From the NCBI GenBank assembly GCA_945869365.1, contig CAMBOW010000051.1, positions 1-13,787 on the forward strand: a stretch of DNA of 13,787 bases, given 5' to 3'. Below are positions 1 through 7,091 of the stretch, one piece after another. The translations under genes were made by a program, and so were the position numbers. Origin of the DNA: Flavobacterium psychrophilum. GTDB taxonomy: Bacteria > Bacteroidota > Bacteroidia > Flavobacteriales > Flavobacteriaceae. Each line of letters opens with the position of its first letter. Position 1 is the first letter of the stretch. The notes beneath the pieces are model-generated. The model was not told where the DNA came from, did no database searches, and was given only the letters and a program-made list of their open reading frames with translations.

Positions 1-1059
1 GTGAACTAAATAGTCTTTTTTGCTGATTTTTTCTAACATACTGCCTTCCAAACTCAAACCTGGAACCGGCATAGGTTCGTTTCGTTTGTATAATAAATCA
101 AAACGGCCCAAATTTGGAAAATCCATGTAATCGCGCCGATTGTGGTAACGACCTCCTGGAATTAAGCTGTCGGTTGAGTCAATGTGCATTTTTGAGAGGA
201 AAAATTTCAGGGTGTCCTTTCCTATTTCGTGGTCGTACACAAACCGAACGGGTTCGCCAATTCGGCGATCCTTCACGCTGTTCGCAATTTTTTCGAGCAT
301 ACTTTTACTCAAATCACTATCCATTTCTAGTTGGGCGTCCCGGGTAATTTTAATCATGTGAGCCGAAACACTATAGTAATTAAACATATTAAATATGCTA
401 CCTAAGTTATACCGGATCACGTCGTCTAGCAAAATTACATAATCATTACCATCCGCTTTTGGTAAAACCACAAATCGATTGATGGTTTTGGGAATTTCAA
501 TTACCGCATAGCGTATGGGTTTTCTTCTGCCTACTCGGTTTAAAATTGAGGAAGTAACTTCATTATTCAAAACCAATTTTACCGCCAAATACCCCGAGGT
601 ATCTCGTAAAAGGGGGAATTCAGCTAAGTCATTCAATATAATCGTAACCAAAGCTGGACTTACGGTTTGAATAAAATATTCTTTTACATAGGCTTCTTGC
701 TCGGGCGAAAGTTGCTTTTCGTTTCGAATAAAAATGCGTTCGGCTTCTAGTTTTGACTCGATGATTTGTAATATTTTGAGACTTTCGTCTTGTTGGTCAA
801 TTACAATGCGAGTAATCTCAGAAAGTAATTGATTAGCTGTGCTTCCACCCAGCGCCTTTTGCCCCGAAATTCCTGACAAACTCAGTCGCCGAATGGCGGC
901 ATAACGCACCCTAAAAAATTCGTCTAAATTGTTGGAAAAAATACCCAAAAACCGCAATCGGTCTAGTAAAGGTACAGCCTCATCTGCGGCTTCTTGTAAT
1001 ACGCGGGCATTGAAAGCCAACCAGCTTTTTTCTCTTTCAATATATTTGTTATCAGACAT
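1..1059 (-). CDS. ppk1: Polyphosphate kinase 1, N-terminal 353 residues (3' end beyond the window)
   Basis: Reading the minus strand from the ATG at 1059-1057 gives an uninterrupted frame to the window edge: 353 residues, about half of the usual ~690. Ppk1 reversibly transfers the gamma-phosphate of ATP to growing inorganic polyphosphate. Seen in the translation are the family's N-terminal signature EKSWLAFNARVLQEA (about residues 9-23), then PLLDRLRFLGIFSNNLDEFF, and later GGRYHNRRDYMDFPNLGRF. These are the N-terminal and head domains. The two catalytic histidines of Ppk1 lie in the C-terminal half, so activity cannot be judged here. The start lies 2 nt after the stop of the sixA-like gene, so the two are almost certainly co-transcribed and perhaps translationally coupled. 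No stop or frameshift is visible. Confidence 0.95.
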   Translation of the reverse strand, partial: MSDNKYIEREKSWLAFNARVLQEAADEAVPLLDRLRFLGIFSNNLDEFFRVRYAAIRRLSLSGISGQKALGGSTANQLLSEITRIVIDQQDESLKILQIIESKLEAERIFIRNEKQLSPEQEAYVKEYFIQTVSPALVTIILNDLAEFPLLRDTSGYLAVKLVLNNEVTSSILNRVGRRKPIRYAVIEIPKTINRFVVLPKADGNDYVILLDDVIRYNLGSIFNMFNYYSVSAHMIKITRDAQLEMDSDLSKSMLEKIANSVKDRRIGEPVRFVYDHEIGKDTLKFFLSKMHIDSTDSLIPGGRYHNRRDYMDFPNLGRFDLLYKRNEPMPVPGLSLEGSMLEKISKKDYLVH

Positions 1060-1061
1060 AA

Positions 1062-1547
1062 TTAGTGTAAATCAGTTGGAAATTGAATCCGTGAAGTAGT
1101 TCCTTTTTCGAGGTTTTTCCAGCTGTCAATTGCAAAATCAAGTTGAACAACTCCTGCAGTTGGAACATTGGCCACGGAAACGGAACCAAATTTATTAACA
1201 AAATTTGTAATAGCCTCGTTATGACCAAAAAGAATTATCGCAGCAATATCCTCGTGAGCGGATTGAATAAATTTGGTTAAATCGGCTTCGCTAAATGTGT
1301 ATAAGGCTTCTTTATATTCTATTTCTGGGACAGGTTCAGGAAAATAGGATGTGATAATCGCAGCTGTTTCTTTTGCGCGAACAGCCGTACTGCACCAAAT
1401 TACATATGTATCGGGCAGAAATTGAGCCAAATACTTTCCTATGCTATGGGCAGCTGCTATGCCCCGCTCCGAAATAATTCGGCTTTTATCTGCCGTGGCA
1501 AATTCCCAACTTGATTTGGCGTGTCGAATGAGGTAAATGGATTTCAT
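1062..1547 (-). CDS. sixA: SixA-type histidine phosphatase (phosphoglycerate-mutase-like fold)
   Basis: A 161-aa protein opening with MKSIYLIRHAKSSWEF. The RHA motif (R8-H9-A10) supplies the phospho-accepting histidine, R57 and E60 form the RAKET motif, and H109 in FGHN is the second catalytic histidine. This set is typical of the short SixA branch of the histidine phosphatase superfamily. In E. coli SixA dephosphorylates phosphohistidine proteins (the ArcB HPt domain, and NPr of the nitrogen PTS); the substrate here is unknown. The frame extends upstream to 1604, but those 19 residues precede the beta-strand that normally begins these proteins, so the ATG at 1547-1545 is preferred. No signal peptide, so cytoplasmic. 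It is the first gene of a pair with ppk1 (2-nt gap), suggesting a role linked to phosphate or polyphosphate status; that link is inference. Confidence 0.9.
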   Translation of the reverse strand: MKSIYLIRHAKSSWEFATADKSRIISERGIAAAHSIGKYLAQFLPDTYVIWCSTAVRAKETAAIITSYFPEPVPEIEYKEALYTFSEADLTKFIQSAHEDIAAIILFGHNEAITNFVNKFGSVSVANVPTAGVVQLDFAIDSWKNLEKGTTSRIQFPTDLH

Positions 1548-1568
1548 TTGGCAGTTATTTAGCAGCCA

Positions 1569-1600
1569 CAAAGTAACCATTTTGGACGCAATACATGCAA
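1569..1600 (-). promoter_or_regulatory. Possible promoter of sixA-ppk1
   Basis: On the minus strand TTACTTTG (1576-1569) differs by one base from the Bacteroidota -7 consensus TAnnTTTG, and a TTG (1600-1598) lies 21 bp upstream of it. Transcription would begin near 1562, leaving a leader of about 15 nt. The -7 box is imperfect, so this is a weak call. Confidence 0.3.
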
Positions 1601-1705
1601 GCATTCCATACTAATAAATTGAAAAGTTATTTTTAAGCTTCTCCATCGAGTAGTTTTTACCATTCGTCGATATTTTATTGATAGTATTTTCTTACTTTTT
1701 ATATT

Positions 1706-1743
1706 ATATATTGCATTTTATCGACATATATTGCATTTTATCG
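1706..1743. repeat. Tandem 18-bp direct repeat, period 20 bp (candidate operator)
   Basis: The 18-mer ATATATTGCATTTTATCG occurs identically at 1706-1723 and 1726-1743, separated by AC. The 20-bp period is close to two helical turns, so both copies face the same side of the DNA. The second copy ends 11 bp before the TTG box of the promoter serving the 1844-9023 operon. Position and identity suggest a binding site for a dimeric or tandem-binding regulator; the regulator is unknown. Confidence 0.6.
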
Positions 1744-1754
1744 TTAATTTAATA

Positions 1755-1784
1755 TTGAGTATTAACTAAAAGCTGCTATTTTTG
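1755..1784 (+). promoter_or_regulatory. Promoter of the surface-protein operon
   Basis: TTG at 1755-1757, a 19-bp spacer, then TATTTTTG at 1777-1784, a full match to the Bacteroidota TTG-N19-TAnnTTTG promoter. The predicted start of transcription is near 1790, about 55 nt upstream of the first ATG at 1844. The direct repeat at 1706-1743 sits immediately upstream. Confidence 0.7.
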
Positions 1785-1843
1785 AGCCAGTAAAATGAGG
1801 TTATTTGCATATGTGCAGCTAATCGCTACCTTTAACTCGTATT

Positions 1844-2392
1844 ATGCGAAAACGAATTGAATTACACCTGCGCGATCCACAAGGCTTATTAAAAGCGGCA
1901 CTTCTGCTATTGATGTGCTTCTTTTCTTTGTTTGCTTATAGCCAACAAGCTGCAAATAAACTTATATCTGCGACTGAATACTGTAGACAAGAAGCATCAA
2001 ATGCTTCAAAAAATGATTCTTTTTCAAATGCCAAAAATGTTCAAAATTTACTCACTCAGCCTACTGCTGCAATTTATGTAGCTGATCGTCAAATTAAAAC
2101 TTATGGGAAGCAACCCAAAACAATTATCCTAAATCTTAGTGATGTAAACCAATTAGAATCTGCTGAAATTTTACCCAACCAAATCGAATTAATTCAATTC
2201 AACATATCTTCAACTGAAGTTCTAAACGGCTCGACCCCGGATTTTCAGGGATTCGCCCGTTTTAAAAATCTAAAATATTTGCATTTTACTTTGCAAAATG
2301 AGCAAGAAGTTCCCCAGCTTCGTGCTTATTTGGCTAATGAAAATAATCCATACTCCTTGCTTTATTCCATTAACCCCACAGACAAAGACTAA
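1844..2392 (+). CDS. Exported protein of unknown function, first gene of the T9SS surface-protein operon
   Basis: A 182-aa protein I do not recognise. The N terminus is basic (MRKRIELHLR), followed by a hydrophobic stretch at about residues 17-32 and a likely signal-peptidase site near AYS-QQ (33/34), so it is probably exported to the periplasm or beyond. No lipobox cysteine directly follows the hydrophobic core. The mature part is polar and Asn/Gln-rich. Residues about 93-155 contain regularly spaced Leu/Ile (ILNLSDVNQL, IELIQFNI, FKNLKYLHF) that faintly recall a leucine-rich repeat, but too irregularly to assign. It has no T9SS C-terminal sorting domain. Its stop is 2 nt from the GTG start of the large surface protein, so the two are co-transcribed and probably translationally coupled. 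A secretion accessory or surface partner role is inference. Confidence 0.8.
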   Translation: MRKRIELHLRDPQGLLKAALLLLMCFFSLFAYSQQAANKLISATEYCRQEASNASKNDSFSNAKNVQNLLTQPTAAIYVADRQIKTYGKQPKTIILNLSDVNQLESAEILPNQIELIQFNISSTEVLNGSTPDFQGFARFKNLKYLHFTLQNEQEVPQLRAYLANENNPYSLLYSINPTDKD

Positions 2393-2394
2393 TA

Positions 2395-5300
2395 GTGAAA
2401 ACCCCAAAACATATTCGTTTATCGGTTTTACTCCCTTTTTGTAAAGGGGTAGTTTTACTTGTACTTTGTACTATTGGTACATTACAAGCCCAGGTGCGCG
2501 TTGATTTTAGCCAACGGGCTTCGCAATACAGTCCGAATAAAAATATATATACCCTAAAAGGAGATTTTACCATGCTGGGCAATACGTGTTTAAGCCCACA
2601 AAACTACAGCCCGACTACCAACAATAATGGCCAATACATGGTCTATGTTGACAGCGACAACGATCCAACTACCTTTAATTCTTCGTCATCGACCTTGATG
2701 TTGTCCAATGAAAATGGTGCTGTTCCTTCCTGTTCGTCTATTGTCTATGCCGGATTGTATTGGACTGGAAAATCAAATACCAACGACGTGTTTCAGGTTA
2801 CCAAAGACATTCCCAATGGCACACAAAACACGAATACTTCTGTTTCGGTAGGTCATAACAACAACATCATCCATACAAACTTTACGCTTACAGTATCGCG
2901 AAATACGGTTAGCCCAAATTATTATAATCCAAAATATACTTTTGCAGGCAACGGCAGCACCTATGTGTTTAATTTTTACAATACCGATAATCCAAATCGC
3001 ATTGGCTTGTCAATAAATGGGGGTGCCGAAACTAACATTCCTGCAACAATTAGTGCCGACCAATCTGAGGCTACCTTTAATACACCCTATCAAATTCAAG
3101 ATGGATTGGTTACCATTCGTATTGAAAAATTAAAGCGTGCGGCAGCTACTGACATGAGTCAAACTAGTTATCAGAATACCTCTACTGCTTTAGTCAATGT
3201 AAATGGAATAGTTCCCGCGTTTCTTTCGCTTACCAAAACCTACGACAAACGAAAAATATCATTAAAAGGACCTAGTGCAGCTGCCTATACCCAGTTTACT
3301 GCCGAGCCAAACAGTATTTATTTTCCATCGGCTACTGTGGATGACAACATTTTTACCGCCTATACTGAAGTAACTGACTATGTACGGGAACACGGTATTG
3401 GTGAATACTTTGCTGCCGATATGGCTTTGCAAGAAGGCTTGGTTTCGGGAACCGGATATTCGGGCGGATGGGGCATTATTGTCGTATATCAAAATGCCAA
3501 AATGAAACAGCGTGACATTACTTTATTTGATGGCTATGCCTATGTAAATTCTGGAAACACGGCTGGTTATGCCTTGCCTGTTTCTGGGTTTAACACTATT
3601 CAAACTGGCGAAGTAGGCGTAAAATTGGGTGTAATGGCCAGCGAAGGCGATGTGAGTTTTACTGGAGATTACTTTAAAATTCAAAAACAAAGCGACAATA
3701 CCTATCTCAACTTGAGCCACAGCGGAAATTCACCAAGCAATTTCTTCAATTCGTCGATCATCACCGGCGGATTACGCAACCCCTATTTGGCAAACAATAC
3801 CGGAATTGACATCAGTATGTTTACGGTGCCCAACACCAATAATTCGGTAATTGGCAACAACCAAACGGCGACCAATTTTATGTATGGCACCAACGGCGAC
3901 ACCTACTCTATTTTTGCCATTGCCATGTCGGTAGACGCCTACAATGCCAACGTAGAAAATATTTTGCAACCCACAACCATCAACACAACTGCTTTAACAA
4001 CTTTAACTAATTTGAGTTGTTTGCCTGGTGAAGATATTGCCTATCAAATACAGGTTAAAAACCTAGGAAACGAAGCCATCAACAACTATAAAGTGGTATT
4101 GCCTATTCCGTATAATGCCCAATACGTGCCCGGAAGTGCCAGCACTGAATTATTTTTTAGTCCAACACCTGTGCTAAATACAGTTACTTTTAATCCTGCC
4201 TATGGATCTCAAGGCGCATTAACCTGGGAATTGGGTCAATTGCCTTTGGATGCCAATCATGACCAATTATTGGCCTCGTTTCATTTTACGCTACGTGCCA
4301 CACAAGATTGCCAATTGCTTGCTTCGTCAAACTGTGGTTCGGTTATAAGCGCCCAAGGGTTGGCTAGTGGAACCGGAGCCATTACCGGAATTTCATTTGC
4401 AAATTCCAATCTCATCAGTGGCTACCAATCCAATGGCAACTGCACCGACGAACCGATTATTGCCGCAACGCCCATCAGCATCAATGCAGCAGCCTATGTG
4501 CAAAGCTGTCCAGAATTTGGAGGACCGCGCACTATCAATTGGTGTGCAACCAATAACGCGGTATCCACCGCCGATTTAATTGCCTATTTTCCGGCTGGTA
4601 CTTTATTTTATAACGAGTTTCCACTCACCGGATCAACCCAACAGTACACCGCTTTGAATCCTATTCCTCTGGTTGGAAATAGCTCTGCAGTAATTTATGC
4701 TGTATCCTTAGCCAACAGCAATTGTGGCAGTCCATTTCGATTACAACGTTGCGGCAGTATTCAAGGCAACAATGATATTGGATCAACCGTCAATGGAGTA
4801 CTTGGAGGCGTAACTTTCACCAATGTTTTAGCCAATGACCTTCTCAACGGGCAAGTGGTTTCAGCTTCGGCTGTAGTGATTACTTTTGTTTCTTCAACCC
4901 ATCCAGGAATCAGCCTAAACGGAAACAATGTAGTAGTTGCTCCTGGAACTCCTGCAGGCAGTTATTTACTTACGTATCAAATTTGCGAAACGACCAACCT
5001 TTCAAATTGTGCCACCGCAACCGTTTCAGTTGTGGTCGCCAATAGTTCATTATTAGCCCAAGATGATATTTATATCGCTGTAGCGTGCGGAACCAATCAA
5101 TTGTTGAGCTCGGTGTTACAAAACGACTTGGCTGTAAATGGTACGGCCACCAGCAGCAATGTTCAACTCACACAAGTGCAATCTTCAAATCCCGCTTTGC
5201 AACTCAATTTGGCCGATGGAACAATACAAATTCCTACTGGATTGAATGCGGGCGCTTACACCCTAATCTATTCTATTTGTGACCTTACCAATGGCAGTTT

Positions 5301-6153
5301 GTGTGCCGAAGCCATGGTTAGCATTCAAATTACAGATACTACGCCACCACAATTGCCTGGTTTAGACAAATTGCAAGCTGTCTGTACATATACTTTTGAC
5401 ATTCCAAGTACAACCGATGTATGTTCGGGCACCGTGATTGCGACAACTACTGATCCGTTGTTTTACGATACAGTGGGTACCCACACGGTAACCTGGTACT
5501 TTATAGATCAAGCAGGCAACGAAAGCAGTATAGCACAATCGGTAACCATTTCGGCTGCAGAAACTGAAGAATCACTAGCTCACTACGTGGCATGTAACAA
5601 TGATAATAGCGAAGAAGTAAATGTAGATTTGAATGCGTTGCTTCCTGCAGATGTAACTGGTTTAGGCAACTGGGAAGACACCGACAATTCGACTGGATTA
5701 ATTGGAAATACCTTTATCCCCTATCAAATTCCTGTGGGAAATTACCGATTTACCTATACTGTGCAAAACGGAAGTTGTACCCAAAAAGTAGTGGTAAATT
5801 TACAACTGGATAACGACTGTATTGTAGAACCCGACGGAAACTGTATCTTAGTCGTGCACAATGCGGTAACCGTTAATGACGACCGCACAAACGATGTGCT
5901 CTTTATAGAAAACATTACTGATTCGGCTTGTTTTGTGGCGAATAAGGTAGAAGTATACAACCGTTGGGGCGTATTGGTTTTTGAATCCAATCATTACGAC
6001 AATGAGACCCACGCGTTTAGAGGTTATTCGCAAGGGCGTTCCACGATGGGATCAGATGCATTGCCTACCGGTACGTATTTTTATACCGTACAGGGCACCA
6101 AACCCGATGGCAGTATCGTTAGAAAACAAGGGTATTTATATTTAACACGCTAA
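2395..6153 (+). CDS. Large T9SS cargo/adhesin-like surface protein with type-B (gliding-associated, CHU_C) C-terminal sorting domain
   Basis: 1252 aa, GTG start 2 nt after the upstream stop. A signal peptide ends near LQA-Q (32/33). Residues ~60-520 form a long N-terminal region with AGLYWTG (119-125) and GGWGIIVVY (357-365), motifs shared with DUF11-containing surface proteins. A DUF11-like beta-sandwich follows (~540-645: PGEDIAYQIQVKNLGNEAINNY), then two tandem modules of about 95 aa (~800-885 and ~886-980) with matching NDL and YxIC motifs, and a HYR-like domain (~981-1054, beginning DTTPPQLPG). The last ~70 residues, with YNRWG (1188-1192), LPTGTYFYTV and final GYLYLTR, match the type-B T9SS sorting domain found in SprB-like proteins. 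The protein should cross the outer membrane by T9SS and act at the cell surface or outside. The downstream PorP/SprF gene supports this. The ligand is unknown, and no enzymatic domain is visible. Confidence 0.92.
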   Translation: MKTPKHIRLSVLLPFCKGVVLLVLCTIGTLQAQVRVDFSQRASQYSPNKNIYTLKGDFTMLGNTCLSPQNYSPTTNNNGQYMVYVDSDNDPTTFNSSSSTLMLSNENGAVPSCSSIVYAGLYWTGKSNTNDVFQVTKDIPNGTQNTNTSVSVGHNNNIIHTNFTLTVSRNTVSPNYYNPKYTFAGNGSTYVFNFYNTDNPNRIGLSINGGAETNIPATISADQSEATFNTPYQIQDGLVTIRIEKLKRAAATDMSQTSYQNTSTALVNVNGIVPAFLSLTKTYDKRKISLKGPSAAAYTQFTAEPNSIYFPSATVDDNIFTAYTEVTDYVREHGIGEYFAADMALQEGLVSGTGYSGGWGIIVVYQNAKMKQRDITLFDGYAYVNSGNTAGYALPVSGFNTIQTGEVGVKLGVMASEGDVSFTGDYFKIQKQSDNTYLNLSHSGNSPSNFFNSSIITGGLRNPYLANNTGIDISMFTVPNTNNSVIGNNQTATNFMYGTNGDTYSIFAIAMSVDAYNANVENILQPTTINTTALTTLTNLSCLPGEDIAYQIQVKNLGNEAINNYKVVLPIPYNAQYVPGSASTELFFSPTPVLNTVTFNPAYGSQGALTWELGQLPLDANHDQLLASFHFTLRATQDCQLLASSNCGSVISAQGLASGTGAITGISFANSNLISGYQSNGNCTDEPIIAATPISINAAAYVQSCPEFGGPRTINWCATNNAVSTADLIAYFPAGTLFYNEFPLTGSTQQYTALNPIPLVGNSSAVIYAVSLANSNCGSPFRLQRCGSIQGNNDIGSTVNGVLGGVTFTNVLANDLLNGQVVSASAVVITFVSSTHPGISLNGNNVVVAPGTPAGSYLLTYQICETTNLSNCATATVSVVVANSSLLAQDDIYIAVACGTNQLLSSVLQNDLAVNGTATSSNVQLTQVQSSNPALQLNLADGTIQIPTGLNAGAYTLIYSICDLTNGSLCAEAMVSIQITDTTPPQLPGLDKLQAVCTYTFDIPSTTDVCSGTVIATTTDPLFYDTVGTHTVTWYFIDQAGNESSIAQSVTISAAETEESLAHYVACNNDNSEEVNVDLNALLPADVTGLGNWEDTDNSTGLIGNTFIPYQIPVGNYRFTYTVQNGSCTQKVVVNLQLDNDCIVEPDGNCILVVHNAVTVNDDRTNDVLFIENITDSACFVANKVEVYNRWGVLVFESNHYDNETHAFRGYSQGRSTMGSDALPTGTYFYTVQGTKPDGSIVRKQGYLYLTR

Positions 6154-6180
6154 TTGAACAGCAGCCCAAACTCATATCAG

Positions 6181-7089
6181 ATGAAATCAAGATTACTACT
6201 ATTCTTTGTTTTACTTCTCGGACTAAGCAGCCAAGCGCAGCAAGATGCGCAGTTTACCCAATACATGTACAATACCATCAACGTGAACCCAGCCTATGCC
6301 GGTTCGCGAGGCATGATGAGTATTTTTGGTCTACACCGCACCCAATGGGTGGGCATAGAAGGTGCACCACAAACCAATTCGTTTTCTATGAATACGCCTT
6401 TAAATGATAGCCAAGTGGGATTGGGTGTTTCAGTCTTGAATGATAAAATTGGGCCTACTGTTGAAAATACGTTGACTGCCGATTTTTCCTATACAATTCA
6501 AACCTCTGATACGTATAAATTGGCCTTTGGATTAAAAGCAGGAGGTAGTTTTTTTAATTTGGATGTTTCCCTGTTAGACCCCAATAATCCAATTGATCCA
6601 TCGCTGACCAACTACAATAAATTCAATCCACAAATTGGTGGCGGACTCTATTTGCATTCCGAAAAAACCTATGTGGGCGTATCGATACCCAATTTCTTGC
6701 AAACCAATCGCTACAACGACAATGATGTGTTGATCTACACACCCAAAATGACCTATTATGTAATCGCGGGCCATGTGTTTGATTTGAGCCCAACCGTGCA
6801 ATTTAAACCCGCTTTATTGACCAAAATTGTGAATGGCGCTCCTTTGCAAGTAGATGTATCTGGCAATGTATTACTCAACGAAAAATTAACCTTAGGCTTG
6901 GCTTACCGCTGGGATGCTGCGGTGAGTGGATTGGCTGGGTTTCAGGTTTCTGATGGATTATTTATTGGGTACGGCTACGACTATGAAACCACGCGTTTGC
7001 AAAAATACAACTCGGGTTCGCACGAGATTTTCTTGCGGTTTGATTTGTTTTCCAATTACAACACTATTGTTTCTCCCCGATTTTTCTAA
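6181..7089 (+). CDS. PorP/SprF-family type IX secretion outer-membrane protein
   Basis: 302 aa from the ATG at 6181. The frame opens 27 nt earlier at a TTG touching the previous stop, but the signal peptide (MKSRLLLFFVLLLGLSSQAQ) begins exactly at the ATG. The mature protein starts with the family hallmark QDAQFTQYMYNTINVNPAYAG (residues 21-41), then QWVGIEGAP (55-63). The remainder is alternating beta-strands ending in a C-terminal Phe, as expected of an outer-membrane barrel. The length is normal for the family. In Flavobacterium johnsoniae SprF is needed specifically for secretion and surface attachment of SprB, and type-B cargo proteins generally rely on a PorP/SprF partner. Adjacency to the type-B protein makes this its likely dedicated partner; that assignment is inference. 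Many such paralogues usually exist per genome, so no gene symbol is given. Confidence 0.93.
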   Translation: MKSRLLLFFVLLLGLSSQAQQDAQFTQYMYNTINVNPAYAGSRGMMSIFGLHRTQWVGIEGAPQTNSFSMNTPLNDSQVGLGVSVLNDKIGPTVENTLTADFSYTIQTSDTYKLAFGLKAGGSFFNLDVSLLDPNNPIDPSLTNYNKFNPQIGGGLYLHSEKTYVGVSIPNFLQTNRYNDNDVLIYTPKMTYYVIAGHVFDLSPTVQFKPALLTKIVNGAPLQVDVSGNVLLNEKLTLGLAYRWDAAVSGLAGFQVSDGLFIGYGYDYETTRLQKYNSGSHEIFLRFDLFSNYNTIVSPRFF

Positions 7090-7091
7090 TT

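Noticed and set aside
114..347. Plus-strand 77-aa open frame
   Set aside because: It lies wholly inside ppk1 on the opposite strand, whose translation is a clear family match.
1548..1604. N-terminal extension of the SixA-like protein to 1604
   Set aside because: The 19 extra residues precede the family's canonical start and would overlap the candidate promoter.
1706..1743. Direct repeat considered as a CRISPR remnant
   Set aside because: The two copies are separated by only 2 bp, with no spacer and no cas genes nearby.
6154..6180. TTG start for the SprF-like protein
   Set aside because: The signal peptide begins at the ATG at 6181; the upstream nine codons do not fit a leader.
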